Assembly (NCBI GenBank): GCA_037176905.1
Contig: JBBBWG010028090.1
Coordinates: 1,306 to 65,305, forward strand
Direction: 5' to 3'
DNA length: 64,000 bases
From: Azolla pinnata
Taxonomy: Eukaryota; Streptophyta; Polypodiopsida; Salviniales; Salviniaceae
The notes under the pieces were generated by a model. It ran no database searches. It was not told the origin of the DNA and was given only the letters and a program-made list of their open reading frames with translations. Below, one piece after another: positions 12,640 to 24,182 of the stretch (positions are counted from its first letter, which is position 1; the number at the start of each line of letters is the position of its first letter). A program made the position numbers and the translations under genes.

Positions 12640-12895
12640 CGGAGCAGCAGCTGCTGCTGCTGCTTTCTTCTTCAGCTTTCTTCTTCTTTCTTTCTTCTTC
12701 TTCTTCTTCTTCTTCTTCTGCGTTTTCGGGGTCGCTGCAGAAAAGTCTGATGCTTCTTCTTCATCTTCTTCTTCTTCATCTTCTTCTTTCTTCTTCTTCT
12801 TCTTCATCTTCTTCTTTCTTCTTCTTCTTCTTCTTCATTTTCTTCTTCATCTTCTTCTTTCTTCTTTCTTCTTCTTCTTCTTCTTCTAGATCTTG
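12640..12895. repeat. (CTG)n then long imperfect (TTC)n
   Basis: A short GCA/CTG run at 12641-12662 passes into about 230 bp of TTC/CTT triplets with a few ATC interruptions. Open frames across it on both strands (poly-Ser, poly-Phe, poly-Lys/Glu) are by-products of the triplet repeat. Confidence 0.9.
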
Positions 12896-13350
12896 GTCTT
12901 GGTCAATATCTTGGTTTTGGTCAAGATCTTGGTCAAGGTCAAGGTCAATGTTTAACCTTGCAGGTCATGGTCAAAGCATGACATCTAGGTCAAGGTCAAA
13001 GGCATTTGTGATGCTAGATCTTTGGTCTTGGTCAAGTTTTTGGTCTTGGTCAAGTTCTTGATCTTGGTCAAGATCTTGGTCTTGGTCAAGATATTGGTCT
13101 TGGTCAAGATCTTGGTCTTTGTCAAAATCTTGAATCTTGGTCTTGGTCAATGTCAAAGCCTGGCTTGCAGGTCAAGGTCAAAGGCATTTGTGATGCTAGA
13201 TCTTTGGTCTTGGTCGAGATCCTGGTTTTTGGCCAAGATCAATGTTTGGGTCAAGATCAATGTTTGGGCTTGCAGGTCAAGGTCAGAGTCTGGCTTGTAG
13301 ATCAGAGGTATTTGTGATGCTAGATCTTTGGTCTTGGTCAAGCTCGGTGT
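12893..13350. repeat. TTGGTC/CAAGAT dodecamer array with higher-order structure
   Basis: Units of TCTTGGTCAAGA and variants repeat from 12893 up to the N gap. A longer block containing GGCATTTGTGATGCTAGATC recurs near 13000, 13180 and 13305, giving a higher-order period of about 125-180 bp. The sequencing gap begins inside the array, so its true length is unknown. Confidence 0.85.
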
Positions 13351-13450
13351 NNNNNNNNNNNNNNNNNNNNNNNNNNNNNNNNNNNNNNNNNNNNNNNNNN
13401 NNNNNNNNNNNNNNNNNNNNNNNNNNNNNNNNNNNNNNNNNNNNNNNNNN
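13351..13450. other. Assembly gap (100 N)
   Basis: Exactly 100 Ns, the usual placeholder for a gap of unknown size. It interrupts the TTGGTC array. Confidence 0.99.
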
Positions 13451-15421
13451 ATCAAGGTCATCATGGATCCGCCATCAATGCATGCTAATGGCCAACTACT
13501 ACTACTACTGATACTACTGCTACTGCTACTGCTATTACTACTGTAGTTGCTCATACGAATTAAGAAGCAGTCCGAAACTTCATGGGGTTTGAAAATTGCC
13601 AGATATGTCTTTCCCCTCCAGATCCATCTGGCTTTATGCGTGGGCACACGTCTGAGCAAACCTTCATGCGGTTCCTTCTTTGACGTGTCCCAGCGGGAAC
13701 GTCGACGTCTCGATTTAAAAGAATGCCTTGGCCTCGTTGGCGTCGAACTGTAGAAATGGCCGGGCATCTCGAAGAATATGTCAGGGCGAAGACAAGTTAT
13801 GGACGCGAATCGCTCGCAGTTCTTCTTCTTCTTCTTCTTCGATTGCCTTTGTTTTTGGGTGGGTCCGAGATTGCACAACTTGTGTGAACGACGATGGGGA
13901 TGGTGTCGCAGAAGCCAAGCCAGCTTCTTCTGTGTGCCCCAAAAAGAGCATATACTGCTCTAGCCCTCGGCGGCAAATGATACGAGGGAATATGCCCGAT
14001 CTCAGTTCTCGTCTGGTGGTGGGATCCTCGCCATTGAATTGTTGAGTTGGCAGCCAGTGGTTTGGTTTGGTTTGGTTCAGTTCAGTTTGATTCGATTCAG
14101 GTTCAGGCTCAGGCTCAGGTTCGGTTCAGGTTCGAGTTCAGGTTCTGTTCGGTTTGTAGCCTAAACAGAACCCCATGAAACATGCCATGAAATAAGTTTC
14201 CCCATGTTGAGTCGAATTAAGCCGCAGGCTCTGCTCTTGGTGTTGTTCTTCTGTCAATTCCTTTTTAAGTTTCAGCCTTTGTGACCATACTCTTCTCCAT
14301 GAACGCCATCGAAGCTGAATTGCTCGAGCTGTTTTTTTTTTAAGTTGGCTTTTTAACTCTACTGTTATGCACAGACAGAGCAGAACAGAGCAGAGCAGAG
14401 TGAAAGCTAGTGGCAAGAGACAGGATACTGAGAGAAAAATTAAAATAAAAATTGCTCGCGTCTGTCTTATTGGTTGCATGAGAAGACAAGAGAGAGAGAG
14501 ACAGATCTTGTTTCACTCACAGGAACATGAGAAGGCGATGCCTCGCAGTGAACTGCACGTCGTCGCGGGTGCGCATGGTTTCGACACGGTGTCACGGTGA
14601 GATACCTCTTGCTCTCTGTTTCTGTTACTGTTATTGTCTTCTTCTTCTTCTTTTTCTTAAATATACAGATGCAGCAGAGCTCGCTCGGTTTCGTTTGGTT
14701 TTCTCGCCTCTTGCACAGAATTTACGCGAATTAAAGGGGAGAGAGAAGAAAAACGAAAGAAAGAAAAGCCTCTGTGTGCTGCTGAGAAGCTGAGTTTCGG
14801 ATCATTAACTCCGAGTGAAGTTGTGTTACGAGCATAACCATTCATTGGCCTCCCTCTACTGTATATATATAGCTTTCATACTATAGTGTTTAGCTATGGT
14901 CAGCTATTTGTGGGCTAATTCATTAAAGAAATGAAGGGCGAGGATTGAAAGTCTTCGATCGTCACAGTGGGAGATGAAGGTGCGAGATCTCTGGTCTGAA
15001 ACAGACAGACCTAGTCCACTTGTATCTGCAATCGCGATATGAATCAGCTCATTCTGCAACGACTTCGTTTCCGGACCATAGTTTTCGTGATGCTTGCAGA
15101 TATGCTCATCGTCGGCTTTTACAATCCAAGTCCTTGGGCATATTGGCCCCGTTTCCGTACTCGAGCTCTGTCTTTGATCACCTTCCACTCCGCTTGCTTT
15201 GCTTCAGAATCTGCATCCAGATTCGCTTCGGCGATTCGATCTTTTACTTCGCCCTTCGATCGCAATAGTACGAGAACTGTTCTGCCTCGTTTACGTTGCC
15301 TTCTTCTCATCTTCAAGTTTCTGTCCACGATCGATTTAATTCCATAACCGTGCTTACTTCGACTGATCCTCTGCCTTCTGTGCTTGTCTAATTTTCTTAA
15401 GGAAAAAATGCCTATAAATTA
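13451..15421. other. Low-complexity intergenic DNA; no gene supported
   Basis: It contains a (TAC/TGC)n run at about 13495-13545, a short TTC run near 13820-13840, and a degenerate pentamer/hexamer tract at about 14057-14155 built from GGTTT, GGTTC and CAGGTTCAGGCT variants. There is also a GA-rich patch at 14490-14505 and a CTTCTT patch at 14635-14655. Short open frames on both strands have no recognisable motif or convincing splice borders. Confidence 0.5.
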
Positions 15422-15757
15422 CATTTTAACGCTTACTAAAACTAGAAGCTACAAATTGACGCCTGGTTTTAAAAATTAACACCCAGATTAATTTATTAAC
15501 ACCAAATGAATTAATTGTGCGGTCAACTAACATCAAATTAACGCATTAATATATTAAATTAGGTCCTAAATCGCTAACATTTGTTAACCTAATATAGTGA
15601 GGGAAACCGATTAGAATCAATCAGTAGGAAGCGATTAGGAATAAAATCAGTTAATGTTTATTATCGGACGAAATTAGTCGAGCGTAACTACTTTTTAGTG
15701 GAAAGATGAGAGGAGGCGTTAACTTGTAGCTCCTGATTTTAAGAGGTGTTAAAAATG
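15422..15757. repeat. Dispersed element with inverted ends, copy 1 (MITE-like)
   Basis: The left end CATTTTAACGCTTACTAAAA and the right end ...GATTTTAAGAGGTGTTAAAAATG are imperfect inverted repeats over about 43 bp. The interior holds the family core CGATTAGAATCAATCAGTAG followed by GAAGCGATTAGGAATAA. Related copies are at 16396, 41626 and 48838. There is no coding capacity. A non-autonomous DNA transposon is likely, but I cannot name the superfamily. Confidence 0.65.
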
Positions 15758-16395
15758 ATCGATCGGATTAGTTGGTTGTGGCCCACCACAATTAGTAAAA
15801 CATTTTGTGTGCCAAAATGGTTTCGATTAAGGGGGTTTTGAGGATCCTTATCTGTTTCATTTTGCATACAAAAAGCTCAAAGCACCATGATTTGGGCTTT
15901 TGTTGGGCTCCTCGAACTTTCGATCGGCTTTTCATGGATCGATCCTCCACACGATGATGATGGATTTAGCCAATCGGAAAAACCTCGATGCAACTGAAGA
16001 TTGAGATTATTAAAACTCTCGAATTTTTCGATCATCCTTTTATACTTTATTATAGCGATTACGTCCGACTGGCTTCTGGAGACAAAAAAAAAAAAAATCA
16101 TGCATCCACATGCTCTCGATCAGTGCCATGATTCGAGCGAAGGATTTTGGAAAGAAGCAACAAGTGCAGAGAAAAGTAGATCTCGGTGGGAAATGCATAC
16201 GTATTGCGCAATACGTATACATCTTCTGTTTTTCATACGTATACGACTGTCCGAAACGGAATTATCATCAAGCATTGCATTGCTGATTTCCACCTCCTAT
16301 CACATAGAATAACATTAAATGTTCAAAATATCTGGAGTCGTCGAGATGTCGTGAACTTTATTTGCGAAACATTTTTCTGTTCGAATCTTTTTGTA

Positions 16396-16760
16396 ATGGG
16401 AGAATTACCAAAAAAATAGAACGCTTGGCAAAATTATAAATTACATTTTAAACGCTCACTGAAATTACAAATTGTACATTTGACGCCTACTCTCGCAACT
16501 ACTGTTTCTTAATCGGCGTCGCGCTAAGTAAGCCATAATCTTGATCGGCCCCGATGTAATTAGACATCGGGGGCTCAATCGCTTAATGTAATTATTGTTG
16601 ATTATGTATTATAGATGGAGCATTCTCAGAGAAGTTGCTGCATTATCGATTATAATACCTTTGATTTGGCTAGACCCTGATTTCAGCGACTCGACCCTCT
16701 GATATAATTACATCGGGGACGATTGAGATTATGACTTAAATCAGCACAAATTGCTAATTT
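16396..16760. repeat. Dispersed element with inverted ends, copy 2 (reverse orientation, partial)
   Basis: The left end GGGAGAATTACC...AACGCTTGGCAAAATTATAAATTACATTTTAAACGCTC is the reverse complement, with few differences, of the right end of the 48838-49520 copy. The interior carries an ATCGGGG / CCCCGAT inverted pair around 16540 and 16715. The right boundary is uncertain. Confidence 0.55.
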
Positions 16761-17171
16761 CATCGACTCGCCGTTAATTCGCAATTCTTGATTTCGTTCG
16801 GCGCTGTTCTGTTAATCCTCCTTTTTGCAACACAGACATTTTTTGTGGTTTTTAGAATGATTCTGCAATCTAATGGAAGGATATTTCTTTTGGAACTAAA
16901 AAAAAAACATCGCAGCTTCCGATTGATACGTTGGATTTTACCTCAGAACGTATTCAGAAGAGAATCTGTAGCACTGTGATCGATCGATACGCCGATGATT
17001 GTACAGGAAACAGCGGCGCAGTATTCCGATCCGTGCGCATACGTATCTGCAATCCTCTGAACACGACATCCGGCGTATCCGATGTCTCGTATTCCGTACG
17101 CGTATTCGTATTCGCTCCAGGCACGTGTACGAGGATCGCGTGCATCCACGCAAGGGAACATGACGCGTATC

Positions 17172-17460
17172 CGTATACGTACGTATACGTGCGCATATGC
17201 GTACCGACATGACACATGCATAAAATACACACCGACATGGTGAACCGACATGACGCGACATGCGCGTATACGTACACGTTCGGTCGATACGTACGCGTGC
17301 GCACGTACGTATATGTACGCATGCATGCGTATACGCATTGCACACGCATGAGCCTTGTTGTACGTATACATGGAGGCATGTATACGGTCCTTGTATACGC
17401 GTGCTATGGATGTGCGTGTACGTATGCGCATACGTATACATATACGTATACGTGCATATA
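17172..17460. repeat. Cluster of perfect alternating purine-pyrimidine tracts (Z-DNA-prone)
   Basis: Three tracts alternate purine and pyrimidine without a single break: 17172-17204 (33 nt), 17287-17338 (52 nt) and 17410-17460 (51 nt). They are made of mixed CG, TA, CA and TG steps rather than one simple repeat. The surrounding 17030-17520 is rich in CGTATACG-type words, which also explains the long open frames seen there on both strands. The cluster ends about 430 bp upstream of the kinase start codon. Confidence 0.9.
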
Positions 17461-17603
17461 ATGTACGGATGTATACGTATGCGTATGCGCAGGCGTATGT
17501 GTAGGCGTACACTGTGCGTATACCATCTTCCCTCTGTGCGCATCCCTGCAGAGCTTGCTGGCTATGGCGTGCCTTTATTAGTTCTTGCTTTCGAAGGAAG
17601 CAA

Positions 17604-17790
17604 GAAGAAGCAGCAGCAGCAGAAGAAGAAGCAGAAGAAGAAGAAGAAGAAGAAGCAGAAGCAGAAGCAGAAGAAGAAGAAGAAGAAGAAGAAGAAGAAG
17701 AAGAGGAAGCAGAAGAGGAAGAAGAAGGAGGAGGAGGAGGAGGAGGAGGAGCTGGAGCTGGAGCCGGAGCAGAAGAAGATGTAGGAGGCA
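17604..17790. repeat. (AAG)n/(CAG)n/(GAG)n triplet run
   Basis: About 190 bp of purine-rich triplets lie just upstream of the kinase ATG at 17888. They probably fall in its promoter or leader. Open frames through it on either strand are repeat artefacts. Confidence 0.85.
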
Positions 17791-17887
17791 GTAGAGAAGC
17801 AGCAGACAACTTGGGAGTATCGACACGAAGAAGTTATGCGCTCTCCCACTCCCTACACCCGCTGATGCATGCCCCCTCGCGCGGCAA

Positions 17888-20800
17888 ATGGGGTGCTTCG
17901 TCTGCTTCGATGCTCGCCGATCCCTGGAGAAGAAGCCATTGAACCTGCCAAGCGAGGTTGCTGCAGCTTGCGTCGCAACCGCTAGCTCCACCTCCACCTC
18001 CTCCTCCTCTTCTGCTCGCAAATATTCCACAGGTAACAGATCTCTAGCCAAGATGTAGAAAAAAGAATGCCTAATGAAGAAAAGCTCTCTTTCTTTTTTC
18101 TCTCCTGGATAAAATGAGGAAGATGATCCTCGATCTTGGCAGTCTTTCTTTATCGGTTCAAGAATCAAGGCTTGCTTCCGAATTTGATATGTTGCTCAAA
18201 TCGCAATCTAGTTACTGTGTACGGAAATCATCCCCTACTGATCTGATGCATTCTTTGTATTGATTCTATAAAGATCTTTTTATCACACTGAAGTGATCAA
18301 GTCCTTCGGATGTCTGAAGATGATCCTCGATCTTGACAGTCTTGCTTTATCGGTTCAAGAATCAAAGCTTGCTTCCGAATTGATATGCTGCTCAAATTGC
18401 AATCTAGTTACTGTTTACGGAGATCATCCCCTACTGATCTGATGCATTCTCTTTATTGTTTCTAAAAGGATCTTTTTGTCACACTGAAGTGATCAAGTCC
18501 TTTGGATTTCTGAGGCATTTTTGTCTGTATACATGACTCCTTGATCCTGTTATTTCATAGTAGACAAATGATTGCTCTTTTGGCTGTGATTAGCCCATGG
18601 GTTCCGAGCATCAAATTTATCTACTACTTTTGTGAGTGCAAGTGAAATACTTCACTTTGTAGTTGCGTGCTTTGCAATGGTGCCAGAAATGCAGTAGCCT
18701 ACTCTTGTTTTTCCTTTATTTACTGTAGCGAATCAAGGAGAGAATCACGCATCTACAAGCAGCAGAAGTATCTACCAATGGAATGCTTTGGCTTGACATA
18801 AGGTTTATGCTCTGAGAGCTTGTACTCTTTCTATGCATTACCCATGACCTTTTGAAGTTTTCTTTTAAAGTTGTCATGGACCGACTAGGCTATGTATCTC
18901 TCAGAGTGCTTTGGGATTGAATAATGGAAGTTCAATGGAGCTGTGATTCAGGAATTGGATCTTGATACTAGGGATTCAAATGTTCAATCTGCTGTAATTT
19001 CTTTATGATCATGTCCGCTTGACAAGCATAACGACTTTAACTATTGCTAATGGATTTGATGCCTGCATTGTGCTATTTACTGTGAATATCCTGCTTGCAT
19101 TTATTGAAGCACCACTATCAGATCCATAATGATTCAATTTATGAATCTGGGTTCTTTTGATCTGGTGGTGACAGTAGAGGTTTGTGATTTATCAATACTA
19201 TGTTTGAAGAATGAGGCTACAAAACCTTCCTGTGTACAACAGATGAATCTAAGCAGGTGAGTGAAAGCACACATTCTTCAAAGGAGGACCAACACATTGC
19301 AGCCCAAACATTCACATTCCGTGAGCTAGCAAATGCCACGAAAAATTTCAAACCTGATTGTCTCATAGGTGAAGGTGGCTTTGGTCGTGTTTACAAAGGG
19401 CGCCTAGAGAGCACTGGACAGGTATGTTCCTGTTGAAGAAGATGTATGTTTTATCGTGTCCCATCACCTACAAAATTCAGTTTTATGATTTGAGGAGGGT
19501 TTCACAGTGAATGTATCTATATATATCTTTTATTGCTATACAGGTTGTGGCTATTAAGCAACTGGATAGGAACGGGCTACAAGGAAATCGAGAGTTTTTG
19601 GTTGAGGTTCTAATGCTAAGTTTATTGCACCATCCGAATCTGGTCAATTTGATTGGCTACTGTGCAGATGGTGATCAACGGCTTCTTGTGTATGAATACA
19701 TGGCTTTGGGATGCCTTGAGGATCACCTTCACTGTACGAATTTCACCACGTTACTTTGAATGTTACCACTTATAATTGTGCAGTTCCTTTTATAAGGTTC
19801 TCCTTTACATATGCATGCTTCTGTGTGGTGGGAATTCTTGTCTACGTTCTTAAAGACCCTGTGTGTATATGTGTGAACACACAATAATGCTTGCTCTATC
19901 CAATACTTTTGTATATATGTATTTGGCTTTTGAAATTACTGCTTGTCGAATTCCTATTAACTTTCATGTTTTGCTCATGGTTGTTGTGCTAGATCTGCCA
20001 CTTGACAAAGAATGTTTGGATTGGAACAAACGAATGAAAATTGCCGCTGGCGCAGCAAGAGGCTTAGAGTATTTACATGACAAGGCGAATCCACCTGTTA
20101 TCTACAGGGATTTCAAATCTTCTAATATCCTTCTAAATGAAGGTTTTCATCCGAAGCTAAGTGACTTTGGCCTTGCAAAACTAGGGCCAATAGGTGATAA
20201 AACTCATGTTTCCACACGAGTAATGGGAACTTATGGCTACTGTGCACCAGAATATGCTATGACTGGGCAATTAACTGTCAAATCAGATGTTTATAGCTTT
20301 GGAGTTGTTCTTTTGGAACTTATTACGGGTCGGAAAGCCATTGACAACTCACGGGGAGCTGGAGAACACAATCTAGTGTCTTGGGTATGTTCATTTTTGA
20401 CTCTTTTTTCCTATCATATAGATCATTCTATAAGATGGCATGCTGATCTATCAGAATCCACCCAAAACAAAATGTAGCAGTGCTACTTGGGTATGCTTTT
20501 TCTTCTTTTTCTCTTTCTCCTGGTGTAGGTCAATTCTACTAGGATGCAGTTTCGCGTCTATGGGCATGAATTCCCCCAAGACGTGAAAATATAGGAAGGG
20601 CTAGATTCAGAAGGAACCAGAAAAAGGAAGGCTTAATCAATCAGATTTTTACTTTGTTTCTTGGACTGTTGGTAATGTATAGGGTGCATTACATAGTTGA
20701 AAATATATAAATGTAAGGTGGTCTGAATTCAGAAATAGGAAATCTTATGTCAATCAGATAATTACTTTGCTTTTTGAAATGTTGCTGAATTGTATGGTCA

Positions 20801-21625
20801 CTACAACATGGGTGAAATTCTACATCTATATTTTTTTGATTTACACAGGCACGGCCCTTGTTCAAAGATAGGAAGAAGTTCCATCAAATGGCAGATCCAT
20901 TGCTGCAAGGTTGTTACCCATTGAGGGGTCTCTATCAATCGATTGCTGTTGCTGCCATGTGTCTACAGGAGGATGCGATGACACGCCCTGTGATTGCTGA
21001 TGTTGTAACCGCCCTCAACTACCTAGCATCGCAGAACTATGACCCGAAGGTTCACCCCGTGAGCAGGTTCTCACTGTCCCCATCACGTGACAAGAAGTCC
21101 ACATCTCCTTCCAGGGATAGCAACACCATGACCAACAACCATGACAAGCGGGAGAACGAGAAGGAGAAGGAGATGAAGATGAGCCATGGGGAAGATCGTG
21201 GCTTTGTGGGGAGGAAGTTTGGCTCCCGGTCCCCAGTTTCACTCTCACCAGATAACCGCGATGTCCGGGTGGTATGCGCTGCTCATTACTCTCTGGAAAA
21301 ACGGATGACACCTCGACAAGGACTGGGAGTACGTTCATCTGCCTCTAACTCACCAGGTCATTTCAATCCTACAAGAGATAGCTTTCATCCTGTTAGAGAT
21401 ACCCTTATGAGAGAGAGCGGAGCCTCCCAAATCCCCTCTAGGATGGCCATTGGAGCTCATTACGGTGCAGCCGATGAAGAGGGCGTTTCGAACCAGAAGT
21501 ATGATGTGGAGGAATGGCTGGCCCGAGCGAATGGGCAGCTGAAGTGCCCGAGCGATCGTGAGAAAGCCGTGGCTGAGGCGAGGACTTGGGGCGAGAACTG
21601 GAGGGATAAAAGAAGGCAACTTTGA
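17888..21625 (+). CDS. PBL27-like receptor-like cytoplasmic kinase (RLCK VII)
   Basis: Exons 17888-18032, 19243-19421, 19544-19733, 19993-20384 and 20849-21625 join in phase to 560 aa. The start [12 protein letters not shown] carries an N-myristoylation glycine and adjacent cysteines, implying plasma-membrane attachment. A Ser-rich linker follows, then a kinase domain at about 84-370: GEGGFG loop 91-96, VAIK lysine 113, YRDFK catalytic loop with Asp211, DFG 229-231, and activation segment [19 protein letters not shown]. The C-terminal tail is basic and Ser-rich and ends [19 protein letters not shown], as in PBL27/RLCK185. Those relatives pass signals from chitin and other pattern receptors to MAPK cascades; the same role here is inference. 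Intron 1 carries a tandem duplication and an alternating-RY cluster lies upstream. The sequence after 21625 to about 22260 is probably 3' UTR. Confidence 0.93.
18119..18510. repeat. 196-bp tandem duplication in kinase intron 1
   Basis: Copies at 18119-18314 and 18315-18510 share GAAGATGATCCTCGATCTTG, then TATCGGTTCAAGAATCAA, then CACTGAAGTGATCAAGTCCT. Identity is high, so the duplication is fairly recent. Confidence 0.9.
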
Positions 21626-22261
21626 TCCAACCCTATGTCAGATGCTCTGCTTTTGCTTTACCTTTTGGTTTTCAGGTTTTGCTGTTTCCTCTGTTGTGAT
21701 CTTCCCAAAAGTCTAGATCCCGCTTTCTTTTTTGCCCCGAGGAATTCTCCTATACCCTGAACTATCCGATCATATCCTCACAAAGATACGGAGAAACTGT
21801 TCATAACCTCAGACTCGGATTGGAGATCAGCGAATTGGGTCTCTCCCTCTATATATATAGTTTGCTGGATGGTTTCACAAGGTACTTCAAGCCAGTTTTA
21901 TATGCAATTGGAGCTGGCAAGTTGAAGCATAATATGAGATGGAGACAAGCACGACACACCCGCTTTTTCTATTTCATAGGCTGCTTTTGGCCTTTGTAGA
22001 TGTCACAATGCATTTCATTCCGGCTCATTTTCCCTTCTGAACAAGAAGATGTTTATAAGGTTCCATTTCGTGTTCTGCACGGCATGAGATTGCCCAGATA
22101 GTTCTACATGCCTTCATCATTTGTTTTTTTTCTTCTTTTTTGTTTTGATTTTGTTGTTGTATGTATGTAGTTATAATCACTATATGAGAGTACTTTTGGT
22201 CTAAATGTAAATTCTGTAAGGTTGTTTTTATATGTGAATGAGAACGACCTTGGTCCAACAA

Positions 22262-22879
22262 GTTGCTTCCTAAAAACTCAATGGATTGAAATTTGTTTAC
22301 TGATTAGTGTACAGGTGGAGAATGGATTCTAACCAGTGTATATGCTCCTATCATCTAAAATTTTTGAGGAGGGTATACAGACAATACGGATGCTCCGTAT
22401 TGTGTAAATATTGTATACCTTATTTTGATGTGTGCTTAGTTAGATTCACATTTTGTAGTTGTTGCAGCTGGAAAGGAGTAGAAGTACTGCATTAACCGTA
22501 GAAGCGGGTTCATGGCATTGATACGGTGGTATGGATTCGAGATGTACTGTGGTATGTATGTTGACATTGGTACATGGTGAAATCTGATAAACTGTTTTGT
22601 GTGTTTTAGAATCTGGATCAGAGAAACTGTTGCTGATGCCTTCCAAAACAGGCAAATAGGATAACAAGGGTGAGATCCCGAGGTAAGATAAACTGTTTTT
22701 TTTAATGTTATTTTGAGTCTGGATCAGGAACTGTAGCTGATGCCTTGCCAAAAACAGCCTCCAAAGCTTGAAATAAGATACACAAGGTGAGAGATCTGAT
22801 CAACTGTATTTGGAATCTGTTCAATAATCTCTTGCATTAAAAAACATCTCTTGCATTAAATATCACAGTTGACGCATAC
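22262..22879. other. Intergenic; short degenerate duplication only
   Basis: A segment around GATAAACTGTTTT...TCTGGATCAG(A)GAAACTG occurs at about 22585-22650 and again at 22685-22750. No gene is seen. Confidence 0.5.
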
Positions 22880-23990
22880 CTGTTCTATCTGCCTAACAAA
22901 ATGATCATCGGACACAAATAGATTCGTTTCGTTTTGATTCGATTCGAGCGCCGTGAAATTCTTTTGTCTTGACTTCATGACCAAAAAGTTGTTAATTTAC
23001 CCAAACATTCTTGGTTTCTGTTTTTAGAAACCTAAGCAAATGCTGCAAACCCTAATCGCAAACGAGCAGTTCCCTACACTTCGACCTAGAACAAAATACT
23101 ACAGTTAATGCATAATTGTTCTATCTGTTAATGCATAATGCATATTCGTTTTGATTCGATTCGATTTGAGCACTGAAATTTTTTTCTTCTGTTTGGACTT
23201 CATGAATCAAAATTGTTTAATTTGCCGAAAAAAATGTCCGAATTCCATTTCTTGAGCTTTTGGTTTATGTTTTTAAAACCTATTCTATCTGTTAACAGTA
23301 TAATTGTTGGACACAAACAAATTCATTTCTATTTGATTCAATTTGAGCACTGTAAAATTCCTCATTTGTTTGGACTTCATGAATCAAAATTGTTAATTTG
23401 CCTAGAAAAATGTTCAAATTCCATTTCTTGAGCTCTTGGTTTCTGTCTTTAAAACTTGTTCTGTCTGTTAACAGTATGATCATCGGACACAAACGGATTC
23501 ATTTCGAGCGCTGTCAATTTTTTCTTCTGTCTTGACTTCTTCATGAACCAATACTGTTAAATTGCCCCAAAAATGTCCGAATTCCATTTCTTGAGCTTTC
23601 GGTTTTTGTTTCGAAAACCCGTTCTACGTGTCAGCAAGATGATCATCGGACAAAAAACAGATTTGTTTCAAATTCGATTCGATTCGATTCGAGCACGGTA
23701 ACATTCGTCTGTTGTTTGGACTTCACGAATTGAAATCGAAGTCCCGAATTTCCATTGCTCGAGCTTTCTGGTTTCTCTGGATTCAGAAAACCTATTCTTA
23801 TCGGTTAACAATAAGATCATCGGACACAAACAAATTCGATCCGATCCGATCCAATCCGATCCAATTCGGTTCGAATTCGATTTGATTCGATCCAATTCGA
23901 TTCGATTCGATTCGAGCATTGTGAAATGTTTTCTTCAGTGTGGCAAAAATCAAAATTGCTAATTTGACCCCCAAAAAAGAAAAAAAAACA
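22880..23990. repeat. Degenerate ~170-bp tandem array, about six units
   Basis: The landmark ATGATCATCGGACACAAA and variants sits at 22901, 23301, 23476, 23639 and 23813, with one more degenerate unit near 23130. Each unit continues with TTCGATTCGATTCGAGCAC, TTGACTTCATGAA, TGTTAATTTGCC and CCATTTCTTGAGCTTT. Spacing of resolved neighbours is 163-175 bp. It ends about 190 bp before the next gene. Confidence 0.8.
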
Positions 23991-24072
23991 AGACATTTTC
24001 TTGGAACATTTTTGGTCTCTGTTTTTGTAAAAAACTGAGCCCAAAATCCTGCCACCTCCTGCCATAGCTCCA

Positions 24073-24118
24073 AACCCTAATTCCCAGAAACCCTAACCCT
24101 AATTCCCAGAAACCCTAA
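24073..24118. promoter_or_regulatory. Telo-box motifs upstream of the membrane-protein gene
   Basis: Several AACCCTAA cores are spaced by CCCAG within 46 bp, ending about 65 bp before the ATG at 24183. Telo-box (AAACCCTAA) elements are known in plant promoters and leaders of growth-related and translation-related genes. Whether these are functional or simply repeat-derived cannot be told. Confidence 0.5.
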
Positions 24119-24182
24119 TTTCCTCTGCTCCCGATCTGCAGGAAGGGAAGGGAAGGAGGAGAAGACGCAGACTGCAGCTGCC

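Noticed and set aside
12345-13061. 238-codon plus-strand open frame with poly-Ser, poly-Phe and SWSRSRS strings
   Set aside because: It translates the TTC and TTGGTC repeats; no domain, and equally open on other frames.
16943-18168. Long minus-strand open frames (about 200-290 codons) over 16.9-18.2 kb
   Set aside because: They are made of poly-Ser, poly-Leu and Arg/Tyr/Thr strings produced by the alternating-RY and AAG repeats and overlap the real kinase exon on the other strand.
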